Shown in pieces: positions 6,492 to 15,500 of a stretch of 16,024 nucleotides of DNA. This DNA is from Cytophagales bacterium (lineage in GTDB: Bacteria; Bacteroidota; Bacteroidia; Cytophagales; Cyclobacteriaceae). Both the position numbers and the translations under genes were made by a program. A model generated the notes under the pieces. It was not told the origin of the DNA and searched no databases. It saw only the letters and a list, made by a program, of their open reading frames with translations. The stretch lies in NCBI GenBank assembly GCA_003504855.1, contig DNZD01000269.1:1-16024 (forward strand), written 5' to 3'. Position 1 is the first letter of the stretch, and each line of letters begins with the position of its first letter.

Positions 6492-7547
6492 CTAATTCTT
6501 ACAGTTGATGTATGTAAAAATTTCATCATTGCCGACTGTCGACCCAAACTGTTTCTTGGTGCGGGTGATAGGTGCGCCTGATGCGTTGTAGGTGAAACTT
6601 ACAGATTGAGAAGGAGCCCCAGCCTGATTTAATACGGTTCGGTAGTTATTCACCGGCTTTGGATCGTAAAAAAAGGGACTGTCCGTGATGTTGTCAGTCT
6701 GGCCTTCAAAATAAATTGGTATCAACGAACCGCCTGTACTTACATATAGCAAGTATTCCGGGCTGGGTTGTGTGTCATAGTCAACATATCTCGAGTAGTC
6801 GTATTGCGTGGTGTCTGATGCCAGCCCCATCTTGAACCATAGCAAGTTGTTTCCCGAAAAACGATACCGAAGAAGAAGTGGGCCTTGATTGCCTGGAATC
6901 AACGCAGCCGTCGGCAGCAGGGTTTGAAATGTATTCGTTGTCCAGGAATATGAATCCACGTATAGGGTTTTGCCTGAAATATCAGTTCGGGTGGCTGTTT
7001 GAGGTACACCATAGCTATCGTAGACAAATGTATCTGTCCATTTCGGGCAACTGATTTTAGATACTTTGCCTTGATCGTTGTAGGAGTAAGTGAGCGAGAT
7101 GGTTTTTGCAGTAGAATTGTCAAGAATATCCTCCTTTACGAGTCGTCCAGCAGCATCATAGGAGAAGGTATGCAGGTATCTTGATGAAAAAGCAGCTGTG
7201 GCCATCAGGCAATCGCTTATCTTTTTTACCGTGAGGGTAGCGGCGTCACTGGTGATGGTACCTGATGAATTATGGGCCACCAAATGGAATTGAGTGCCGT
7301 TGACCGCGGCCGTGGCTGACACTTTGTATATATAGCTTACTGCGCCTGGGATATCTGTCCATTGGCCGCCCACATTCTTCTGCCATTGGTAGGTGACGCC
7401 ATCTCCGCTCACTGCCGCCGTAAACTCCGCCAGGTAAGGCGTGAGGACTGTCAAGGACTGAGGTTGACTTGTAAACACTGGCGGTGATTCTTTCTCCTTG
7501 CAGGCAACAGCCATAACAAGGGCCAGCATGATGAATTGGTTTTTCAT
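6492..7547 (-). CDS. Ig-like lipoprotein with YD-type beta repeats, function unknown
   Basis: This 351-aa protein starts with a short lipoprotein signal (MLALVMAVAC, lipidated Cys16). The next residues, KEKE, resemble the charged lipoprotein export signal known in Bacteroidota, so it is probably surface-exposed. Residues about 22-107 form one Ig-like domain, with YQWQKN near the middle and closing strand DAATLTV. The rest is beta-rich, with repeats of the YD/RHS style: FSYDAAGRLVKE (128-139), YSYNDQGKVSKI, FVYDSYG and FTYNASGAPITRTK, ending FTYINCKN. Similar repeats occur in Bacteroidota surface lipoproteins of the DUF4595-like kind. No catalytic motif is visible; a binding or adhesion role is only a guess. 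It lies 17 bp after the small membrane ORF at 7565-7699 and is followed by a strong terminator. Confidence 0.75.
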   Translation of the reverse strand: MKNQFIMLALVMAVACKEKESPPVFTSQPQSLTVLTPYLAEFTAAVSGDGVTYQWQKNVGGQWTDIPGAVSYIYKVSATAAVNGTQFHLVAHNSSGTITSDAATLTVKKISDCLMATAAFSSRYLHTFSYDAAGRLVKEDILDNSTAKTISLTYSYNDQGKVSKISCPKWTDTFVYDSYGVPQTATRTDISGKTLYVDSYSWTTNTFQTLLPTAALIPGNQGPLLLRYRFSGNNLLWFKMGLASDTTQYDYSRYVDYDTQPSPEYLLYVSTGGSLIPIYFEGQTDNITDSPFFYDPKPVNNYRTVLNQAGAPSQSVSFTYNASGAPITRTKKQFGSTVGNDEIFTYINCKN

Positions 7548-7564
7548 ATAGTTGTTTGGTTAGT

Positions 7565-7699
7565 TTATAAACCCGTTATAAAGTCAGAGGTGAGCAGAAT
7601 CAGAATCAGCGTAATCACCAATGCGGTTAACACGAATTGAAGAAATTGCCTGAGTCTTTCCTTGGTCCTGCCCATGAATCTTGATTGCACTTGATGCAT
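7565..7699 (-). CDS. Small single-span membrane protein (44 aa), unrecognised
   Basis: An ATG at 7699-7697 opens 44 codons to TAA at 7567-7565. The N-terminal half is strongly basic (R7, R11, K13, R15, R17; segment GRTKERLRQF). It is followed by a hydrophobic stretch at about 19-37 (QFVLTALVITLILILLTS) and a short tail DFITGL. This is the pattern of a single-pass inner-membrane peptide with its N-terminus in the cytoplasm. A full AGGAGG lies 11 nt before the ATG. Met9 is an alternative start but has no ribosome site. The gene is 17 bp upstream of, and in line with, the Ig-like lipoprotein gene, so the two may form a unit. It resembles no family I can name. Chance ORFs of this size are common; the SD site plus the well-formed membrane span argue for a real gene. 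Confidence 0.5.
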   Translation of the reverse strand: MHQVQSRFMGRTKERLRQFLQFVLTALVITLILILLTSDFITGL

Positions 7700-7710
7700 A
7701 CAAAACTCGT

Positions 7711-7716
7711 CCTCCT
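7711..7716 (-). promoter_or_regulatory. Consensus Shine-Dalgarno AGGAGG before the 44-aa ORF
   Basis: On the minus strand AGGAGG is followed by 11 nt and then ATG. The spacing is longer than the 5-9 nt optimum. A full consensus is unusual here, since most genes in this window have none, so it supports translation of the small ORF. Confidence 0.45.
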
Positions 7717-7797
7717 GAGCCCTGGCAGCTACCCGGTTTCGTTCGTAGGGTGACTGAAATGATACACCGGATTATTGTAGGTAGTGGTTGGCATTAT

Positions 7798-7826
7798 CAA
7801 TTCTGTTTCATCCTTTAACAGAATTG
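7798..7826. repeat. Perfect 10-bp inverted repeat upstream of susC
   Basis: CAATTCTGTT and AACAGAATTG are separated by 9 nt (TCATCCTTT), so arm centres are 19 bp apart, close to two helical turns. No T-run follows on either strand, which argues against a terminator. It lies about 140 bp before the susC start, where a regulator of the cluster could bind. Confidence 0.6.
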
Positions 7827-7965
7827 TTGCAGGGAGTTAAAATCCCCCAGAACAGGGCTGCTTTGGCTTTATCTTTCAATTCCTTTGTCCTGATCCCCGA
7901 TTTTTCTCCTGGAAGTACCAAGCCCGGGTTGGAGCAATTGTGTATCTTAATTAAGAGAGTTTACT

Positions 7966-10926
7966 ATGCCTCACCTCCGCACATCACTGTTTCATCTGAC
8001 CCTGGGGGCAACGCTCACCCTTCTGGCGATGGGTGCTAAGGCACAGATCACCGTGTCAGGACAAGTCATGGGTAAAGATTCGATCGCACTAATGGGTGCC
8101 AGCGTTGTAAATTCTTCCAATAAGGCCATTGCCATTACAGATGAAGGGGGTCTCTTTACCATCATGGCACGAATGGGTGACCCATTGGATTTCTCTTTTG
8201 TTGGCTATGCTACTCAACGAATTGTAGTAAATAGTTCCAACCTGACTATTCACTTACAGGAAATTTCCAATCTCCTGCCCGATGTGGTGGTGATGGGATA
8301 TGGTGCAATACCACGTAAAGATGCAATCGGAGCGGTATCCAAAATTACGACCATTGATTTCAACCCCGGGTTGATTACCCATCCCCTGCAACAGATTCAG
8401 GGGAAACTGGCAGGTGTAAGCATTACCCAACCAGGCGGCGATCCGAACGGTGATTTTACGGTACGGATACGTGGCGCGTCTTCCATTGAAGGTCAGCCCC
8501 CCTTGCTGGTGATCGATGGTGTAGCCATCGATAACTTTAACCGGGCCATTACCACAGTCAATCCGTCAGACATTGAATCCTATGATGTACTGAAAGATGC
8601 GTCTGCTGCCGCCATCTACGGTGCCCGCGGTGCTAATGGGGTTATTCTCATTACAACCAAGAAAGGAAATCCGGGAAAATCAATCGTTGAATACAATGGT
8701 TTTACCGGTATTGACATAGTTGCCAATCAAATCAAGGTGCTTTCTGCCGACGAATGGCGTTACGCCACAGCAGTGACCGGAGATGGTGCCCACGACAAAG
8801 GGGCCAATACCAACTGGCAAAAGGAAATTGAACGTATAGGGCTTACCCAAAATCACCAGATTGGAATCAGTGGTGGAAGCAACCAGCTCACGTTCCGGGG
8901 TTCGCTTGGCTATACCAAACAGGAGGGGATCATTCTCAATTCCGGAAAAGAGATGATTTCTGCACGGCTTTCGGCACAACAGGTCAATTCCGATAAGCGG
9001 CTTTTAATTAATTACGCCTTGAACGGTTCTGTCATCAACCGAAGCCTTCTACCGGATCAGTCATCCACGAGCCAGGCCCAGGGAGGAGGAAGTAACCTGT
9101 TTTCGCTGGCGCTTACTGCATTGCCCGTAGTCCCGGTTCGTAATGCTGATGGTACCTATTATAATGAACAGGGTCCTACCCTCTCCGCTAACCCGAGCCA
9201 GATATTGAATGATATTTATAGTAAAAAAAGAGAGAGCTTCTTCCAGGGTTCCGTAAAAACCGACTACGAAATTATCAACGGGCTTAAGGCCGGGTTGTTC
9301 GGAGCCCTATCCATGGGCCATGACATATATGACTACGCTGACCCGCGCATTGCTCAACCGTTCAGCAATCTGGCAACAAAAGCTGATGCCAACAAGGAAA
9401 TCCTGTCAGCTGACGCGCATATCAACTACATTAAAGACTGGGGGCAACATCATTTGCAGTTTACCGGCGTTTACGAGTATAATCGCTTTATCAATGATGG
9501 GTTTTCGTTAACCGCTCACGGGTTCCAGTTCCCGGATTTTCTCAACAACAACTTCAGTGCTGCTACACAAATTTCTACCACAGACATTTCCTCTTATAAG
9601 AATGAGGTGCGCTTAGTGTCCGCCCTCGGTCGGGCTATGTACCACTATCGGGACCGCTATTTTGTCACCATCAATTTTCGCCGTGATGGCTCTTCCAAAT
9701 TCGGGCCGAACCATCAGTGGGCAACGTTTCCTTCGGTGGCCCTCGCCTGGCGATTAAGTGAGGAGGGTTTTATCAAAACATTTTCCTGGATCAACAACTT
9801 GCGGCTGCGCGGTAGTTACGGTTTGACGGGGAATCAGGAAAATCTGCCTGCTGATGCGTATCAATTGGTTTATGGAGTAGGTGGACCTTTTCTCTACAAG
9901 CATCAATTTTTCCAGGGGTACGGATCAATACGGGAGTACAATCCGGACCTGCAATGGGAAGTAAGACGATCATTGAATGTGGGATTGGATTTTAGTCTTC
10001 ACAATAACAGGATTTATGGAACATTGGATGTGTACGATGATTACACCAGCGACATGTTGTTCAATTACAGCTTGCCGCAGCCGCCATTTCTAAACGGGTC
10101 GGTGCTTGCCAATGCAGCAAATGCCACCAATCAAGGCATTGAGATAAGTATGGGTGCTGTAATCAGGAAGACGGCCCGATTTCAATGGAATACCCAACTA
10201 AATATAAGCAGGGCACGTAATTCCATTACGAACCTTGCCGGACAGTTCGTTGGCGTTAGTCTTGACATTACCAACAGGCACTATGGCTATGCATTGGGGG
10301 GTGGTCTGTCGGATGCCTATGTCAGCCAGATTCAAAAGGGCTTTCCTGCCGGAGTCTTCTGGCTGCCAGTGCATGCAGGGTTTGATACAGATGGAAAAGA
10401 ACTGTTTAATACCTACGACAAAGATGGAAATTTGACGGGGACGAAGACCAGTTACACTGATCAGGATCGGCGATACATCGACCCAACACCTGATTTTTCG
10501 TATGGTTTGACCAATAACTTTTCCTTTGGGCGCTTTGATGCCAGCCTGTTCATTCGGGGGGTTCAAGGGCAAAAAATATTCGCCAACACCCTGCTCAATC
10601 TTCAGTCGCCCGTCTATTTACCCCGAAACAATGTTTCCCCAGAAGCACTCACGAATGGTTTTACGGGTCAGCCGCAACCCTCCGATTTGTGGGTAAAAGA
10701 TGGTTCTTATGCAAGGCTGCAAAATGCTACTGTTGGTTACACACTAAACAACCTTCGTGGCCTCAGTAAACTCAGGATCTACGGCACGGCCACCAATCTA
10801 TTTGTACTTACCTCCTATGGCGGCGTTGACCCGGAAGTGAATGTGGAGGGGTCACAGCGCTATATCGATTCCAGCTATTATCCAAAATCGCGAGGCTTTC
10901 TCATTGGAGTTCAGGCAACCTTTTAA
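7966..10926 (+). CDS. SusC/RagA-type TonB-dependent outer-membrane transporter
   Basis: This 986-aa protein is the outer-membrane barrel of a SusCD system and would import oligosaccharides or other large nutrients using TonB-ExbBD energy. A signal peptide (1-26, ending GAKA-Q) precedes a carboxypeptidase-regulatory-like domain (about 28-100). A TonB-box-like DVVVMGYG follows at 106-113. The plug (about 117-240) has LQQIQGKLAGVSI, FTVRIRGASSI, LLVIDGV and the SusC hallmark DVLKDASAAAIYGARGANGV (207-226). The remainder is the beta barrel, ending GFLIGVQATF with the aromatic terminal residue used for outer-membrane insertion. There is no N-terminal STN domain, so it is not the kind that signals to an anti-sigma factor, which fits control by the two-component sensor downstream. 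The susD-like gene begins 7 bp after its stop. The length is normal and the substrate is unknown. Confidence 0.97.
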   Translation: MPHLRTSLFHLTLGATLTLLAMGAKAQITVSGQVMGKDSIALMGASVVNSSNKAIAITDEGGLFTIMARMGDPLDFSFVGYATQRIVVNSSNLTIHLQEISNLLPDVVVMGYGAIPRKDAIGAVSKITTIDFNPGLITHPLQQIQGKLAGVSITQPGGDPNGDFTVRIRGASSIEGQPPLLVIDGVAIDNFNRAITTVNPSDIESYDVLKDASAAAIYGARGANGVILITTKKGNPGKSIVEYNGFTGIDIVANQIKVLSADEWRYATAVTGDGAHDKGANTNWQKEIERIGLTQNHQIGISGGSNQLTFRGSLGYTKQEGIILNSGKEMISARLSAQQVNSDKRLLINYALNGSVINRSLLPDQSSTSQAQGGGSNLFSLALTALPVVPVRNADGTYYNEQGPTLSANPSQILNDIYSKKRESFFQGSVKTDYEIINGLKAGLFGALSMGHDIYDYADPRIAQPFSNLATKADANKEILSADAHINYIKDWGQHHLQFTGVYEYNRFINDGFSLTAHGFQFPDFLNNNFSAATQISTTDISSYKNEVRLVSALGRAMYHYRDRYFVTINFRRDGSSKFGPNHQWATFPSVALAWRLSEEGFIKTFSWINNLRLRGSYGLTGNQENLPADAYQLVYGVGGPFLYKHQFFQGYGSIREYNPDLQWEVRRSLNVGLDFSLHNNRIYGTLDVYDDYTSDMLFNYSLPQPPFLNGSVLANAANATNQGIEISMGAVIRKTARFQWNTQLNISRARNSITNLAGQFVGVSLDITNRHYGYALGGGLSDAYVSQIQKGFPAGVFWLPVHAGFDTDGKELFNTYDKDGNLTGTKTSYTDQDRRYIDPTPDFSYGLTNNFSFGRFDASLFIRGVQGQKIFANTLLNLQSPVYLPRNNVSPEALTNGFTGQPQPSDLWVKDGSYARLQNATVGYTLNNLRGLSKLRIYGTATNLFVLTSYGGVDPEVNVEGSQRYIDSSYYPKSRGFLIGVQATF

Positions 10927-10933
10927 CATAACT

Positions 10934-12514
10934 ATGAAGAAGAAAAGTCTTCCTATTATTTCCTGCGCGCTCTTATTTATTATATGGGGTCATCTCTCGT
11001 GTACCGATCTGAATGCGCCTGCCTATGATAAGCTTACAGAATTCTGGCGTACTCCGGAAGAAATTAAGGCTGGCGTGGGCCTTCCTTACGCAGGGCTACG
11101 CGATTTGGTCGGAAATAGTAATCCCTGGAATACATATGCCTTGAATGAAATGACCACCGACGAAATCATCGTGCCCATCCGGGGTCGCGATTGGGCCGAC
11201 AATGACTCCTGGGAAAGGCTTTGGAAACACACCTGGGCCAGTGATCATGAGGCCCTGTCAAACAGCTGGCAATTTTTATATGGCAACTCCAATCATAGCG
11301 GAATCATCCCCATTAATCTGGTGATTGAGAATTTAAACCAACTGGCACCTCCATTGGCGAAGAGCGTCAATGCTCCTGTGTTGATTGCCCAAATGAAAAC
11401 ATTGCGGGCTTTTTACTATTATTTGGGAATGGATCTGTTTGGGGATATCCCAATTACAGAATCACTTTATACTCCGCTATCTCAACTAAACCGAAAGGCA
11501 AGGACAGAAGTGTTCGCGTTTGTTGAAAAAGAGCTGATTTCAATTAAGTCACAACTTCCCGAGGTGCCCACCGATTCTACCTATGGAAGACCAACCCGGT
11601 GGATGGCAGAGACGCTTCTCGCCAAACTGTATCTGAATGCCGAAATCTATACCGGTAAGTCCAGATGGAGTGAATGTGTCACTGCCTGTGATGCCATCCT
11701 CAAATCCAACCAATACCAACTGGAAAGTGATTTCTTTGCCAACTTTGCCCCGGACAATGAAAAATCGAAGGAAAATATTTTCGCCATACCATTCGACTTT
11801 AATGGGGGTTTGGGATATCTGCCGTTAGTACAGTATTCATTGCACTATGACAGCCCGACTACTTTTGATCTTGGTTATCATGGCGCCAATGGATTTTGCT
11901 CGACGATTGATTTTCTCAATCAATTTGATCCGGTCGACAGAAGGAAAAGAATGTTTCTAACTGGTCAGCAATACCTGCATAGTAAGCAATATCAGGACCA
12001 GGTTCCTGATCCAGCCAATTTCCAATTTGATTCAGACGTTCATCTTCCGCTTAACTTCAACCCCGTGATCACCACCTTCTCCAGCAACGACCCCGCCTTT
12101 CGAATGGCTGGAGCGCGATGTGTGAAATGGGCTGTTGATTCTCCGGACGCCGACTTCGCGGTATTCCGACTTGCCGACGTGATCCTGATGAAAGCCGAAG
12201 CCCAACTCAGGAACGGCGATGCCGCTGGTGCGCAGGCAACCCTCAATCAACAATATGGTACCGTCTCGCTGCATAGTCGCGCCAATCTTCCCGACTTTTC
12301 GCTTGCTGACATTACCCTCGACAATATTTTGCGCGAGCGCGCCTGCGAGCTGGCTTGGGAAGGTCACCGCCGCAACGACCTCATTCGCTTTGGTCATTAT
12401 CTTGATGCACGAACTCCCGAGAAGGGAATTTCTGAAAATTTCAGGGCCTTGTTCCCAATTCCCCGGGCAGAACTGGCAAAAAATCCTTACCTCAAGCAAT
12501 CCCCTGGATATTGA
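10934..12514 (+). CDS. SusD/RagB-type surface glycan-binding lipoprotein
   Basis: This 526-aa partner of the SusC-like transporter would cap the barrel on the cell surface and bind the ligand. The ATG at 10934 was chosen, although the frame is open further upstream into susC, because it starts a lipoprotein signal (MKKKSLPII..., probable lipid Cys23 in HLSCTD; the -3 His is atypical for a lipobox). The N-terminal SusD domain includes NEMTTDEIIVPIRGRDWADN (about 72-91), a stretch common in SusD proteins. TPR-like helices follow (LRAFYYYLGMDLFGDIP). The C-terminal RagB/SusD domain has the late motif ERACELAWEGHRRNDLIRFG and the classic end AKNPYLKQSPGY. All parts are present. It is 7 bp from susC and 16 bp from the sensor gene. 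Confidence 0.97.
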   Translation: MKKKSLPIISCALLFIIWGHLSCTDLNAPAYDKLTEFWRTPEEIKAGVGLPYAGLRDLVGNSNPWNTYALNEMTTDEIIVPIRGRDWADNDSWERLWKHTWASDHEALSNSWQFLYGNSNHSGIIPINLVIENLNQLAPPLAKSVNAPVLIAQMKTLRAFYYYLGMDLFGDIPITESLYTPLSQLNRKARTEVFAFVEKELISIKSQLPEVPTDSTYGRPTRWMAETLLAKLYLNAEIYTGKSRWSECVTACDAILKSNQYQLESDFFANFAPDNEKSKENIFAIPFDFNGGLGYLPLVQYSLHYDSPTTFDLGYHGANGFCSTIDFLNQFDPVDRRKRMFLTGQQYLHSKQYQDQVPDPANFQFDSDVHLPLNFNPVITTFSSNDPAFRMAGARCVKWAVDSPDADFAVFRLADVILMKAEAQLRNGDAAGAQATLNQQYGTVSLHSRANLPDFSLADITLDNILRERACELAWEGHRRNDLIRFGHYLDARTPEKGISENFRALFPIPRAELAKNPYLKQSPGY

Positions 12515-12530
12515 ATACCCATCTTTTGCA

Positions 12531-15500
12531 ATGACCATCACCCGACTAATTATTTTCTTTAGTATGCTGGCCTCAGCAGAGGTTCAGGCCCAATACGATG
12601 AAATAAAGTTCAATAAGATTCCTGGGCCTAACGGGGAGGCTTTGGGGAAAATTACCGGTATCACGCAAGATTCAAAAGGATACATGTGGTTCGCCGGTCA
12701 GGATGATAAATGTATCTACCGGTACGATGGATCGAGGTTTCTTGTATTCCGTCATGACAATCTCAACCCAAACTCATTGGGCGGAACAGATATCGAAACC
12801 ATCTACGCCGACAGCAAAGGATCGATCTGGATCGGGTTTGCCGATGCCGGATTGGATCAATTTAATCCGGCCACCGGCGTGTTCACCCATTATATAAACG
12901 ACATCAAGGATCCTCGATCATTAAGCAATAACTATGTCACTGCCATATTGCGGGATCATCGGGACAGGCTTTGGGTGGGGACTGGAAGTGGGCTGAACCT
13001 GCTGGACGAAAAGTCTGGTACGTTTGTGCGCTATACGCATGACCCCCATAATCCGGGAAGCCTCAGCAATAATGCCGTGAGGGCTTTGTACGAAGATCGA
13101 AGCGGAACATTATGGGTTGGCACGGGCGAACCCTTCAACAAGATTGATCCGGAATTGGGAGGACTAAATCGCCTCGAACCGAATGGAGCCTTCACTTCTT
13201 TTCTGCATAACCCGACTGATGAACATACCCTGATCAACAACAAAGTCCGATCGATTTTCGAAGACAGCCGGGGTGTCTTTTGGGTGGGAACATCGGGAGA
13301 TGGATTACACACCATGGACCGGAAGACCGGAAAATTCGTGCGTCACCGGTATGATCCTCAACATCCCGAAAAACTCAGCAGACCTCCGCAACTGAAAGAT
13401 GATTGGCATAACTACAATGACCAGGTCACTTTCATACGTGAAGATCAGGCTGGTCATATTTGGATAGGTTCCATGTGGACAGGGATAAACCGGTATGACC
13501 CGGATTCAAAAGCCATGACCCATTATGAAGATAGTTATGGGTTTGCAGACCGAAGCGGATGGGCGGCCTTTCTGTCGCACGACGGTGCGTTGTGGATCAG
13601 TACCCAGGAAAATAACTTGTATCGGGTAGACATGCTCCCGGGTGTGGTGCGCCATACCCCGTTGAAAAATGAAGCTGAGGCCCATCGATTCCTGGAGGAT
13701 GCCCAGGGGAATTTCTGGATTGCTTCTCACGAAGGTGTTTTGCACTGCGCCCCGAATGGGACTTTACTGGCCAAAATTGATGTGGACCTGAACGATCCTC
13801 ATGGACTGGGAAACAATACCATTGCACTATTTCAGGATGATCCAGACATCTTATGGGTGGGCACCACCCGGGGCTTTGGTTTTATCAACTTATTAAATAA
13901 AACCTATTACCCCTTTGCATCAGATACCTTGGGGAATGTTGGACTGGTACTAAATATCATCAAAGACCACCGGGGCAATTTATGGTTTTCCACACTGGGT
14001 GGGTTAATTTGTTATGATCGTCAGCACCAAACTACACGCTGGTATCTCACAGACAAAACCATTAAGGATCGGGGAAATTCGCTTCAGGTAGTGTGCCTGT
14101 ATGAAGATCAAGGCCAAAACCTTTGGGTAGGAACTGGTGTAAGGGGGCTTATACGGTTGGACCAGAACGCCAAACAAACGGGACACTATCTGGGAACATC
14201 CAAAATAAGTTTTCTCATGGGAGATTCTAAAGGTGTTATCTGGGCCGGAACACAAATTGGCTTATACCGATACGACTCAAAGCACGACCAATTCATCAAG
14301 TTTACCACCGGTACCCATGCAGACAAGGATAATATTTTCGGGATCATAGAAGATCGCAATAATAATCTCTGGGTGACCACCCAGCTGAGCTTGACCAAGA
14401 TTGATTCGTCAAGAACAGAAGTCATGAATTACAAAAACAGGTCTGACATATACACCATTCCGGGAGCCATTGGTACGTCATTCAGCGGCGAAATCATGGT
14501 GGGGCATGGATCGGGTTACTTCTCATTTTATCCTGAAGATTTTGACCGGATGGTACAGCCCTTGAAAATTCGTCTTACGGATGTACTCATCAACAACAAG
14601 TCCATTGACCTCAGTCAAAAATCAGACAGCACCTACGTATTTAATCAGGAGGACCTTGATGCCTTGTCGCTACAGCACAACGAGAACAATATCGGATTCA
14701 ACTTTTCGGTAGATGACTACCGGGCCTCTCAATTCACCAAATTCATGACACGGCTGGATGGATATGACAACCAGTGGCGAGAGACGCCTTCCGATCGAAC
14801 CTTAAACTACCTCAATATTCCTCCGGGGTCATATACATTCCGGATCAAAGCCAAGACCATTTTTGGATCACTGGCTGAGAAGCAGGTAATCATAACCATT
14901 TCTCCTCCCTGGATGAAGACGTGGTGGGCATACATCGCATATGGCTTTATCCTTGCCGGGGTACTCTTTGCAGCTCGCCGGAACATCGTTCGTCAGGAAC
15001 GGCTGAAGGCCCGGTTGCAACTGGAGCAAGTAGAACGTGAAAAAGAACATCTTGAACTCGCCAAGGCCCGCGAAATCGATAAAGCGCGCACTTCATTCTT
15101 TACCAACATATCCCATGAATTCCGAACACCACTTACCCTTATTCAGGGACCTGTACAGGCTTTAAAAAAAGACCTTCATGGTAATCCAGCAGCCCTTGGT
15201 CGTCTGAGTCTGATAGAAAACAACAGCAATTTGCTGTTGCGGCTTATCAATCAATTGCTGGAACTGTCCCGACTCGAATCCGGAAAGGTGAGAATTGAGC
15301 AAGCGGAGGTTGACCTGCACGCATTTCTGTCCGGCATCACAGGATCCTTTCATGCGCACGCCCAACTTAAGAAGATTGAATTGGTTGTCGAACAGCCTGC
15401 CGAACAGTATACCGTGTTCACGGATCCGGTCAAACTGGAAACCATTCTCCTCAACCTGATTGGCAATGCGCTCAAGTTTACCCCGGCCCATGGACGAATT

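Larger units (their letters stand above)
7700..7965. other. Intergenic region upstream of the susC-susD-sensor cluster
   Basis: These 266 bp separate the minus-strand small ORF from susC and should hold both divergent promoters. Visible structure is the inverted repeat 7798-7826 and a weak GGGA/TCCC hairpin near 7832-7846. I find no full Bacteroidota promoter (TTTG about 26 bp before TAnnTTTG). The closest -7 match is TATCTTTC at 7870-7877, without a proper -33 element. A purine-rich AAGAGAG (7953-7959) lies 6 nt before the susC ATG and may help ribosome binding. Confidence 0.5.

Noticed and set aside
6259..6495. 78-codon plus-strand frame between the membrane protein and the lipoprotein
   Set aside because: It runs through the terminator and both neighbouring inverted repeats, and its residues look random.
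7870..7877. TATCTTTC as a Bacteroidota -7 promoter box for susC
   Set aside because: It has one mismatch and no TTTG element at the expected distance upstream, so it is not reported as a promoter.
7788..8039. 83-codon plus-strand frame across the susC start
   Set aside because: It overlaps the susC signal peptide in another frame and contains the inverted repeat; no protein-like pattern is seen.
10841..10933. N-terminal extension of the SusD-like protein into susC
   Set aside because: The 31 extra residues overlap the end of susC in another frame, and the ATG at 10934 gives a proper lipoprotein signal peptide.
12032..12541. 169-codon minus-strand frame antisense to susD
   Set aside because: It lies wholly opposite conserved SusD C-terminal sequence and has no domain-like pattern.
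12648..14400. Repeated WVGT-coding segments as a DNA repeat array
   Set aside because: The repetition is at protein level (propeller blades); the DNA copies differ and no exact repeat or CRISPR-like spacing is present.
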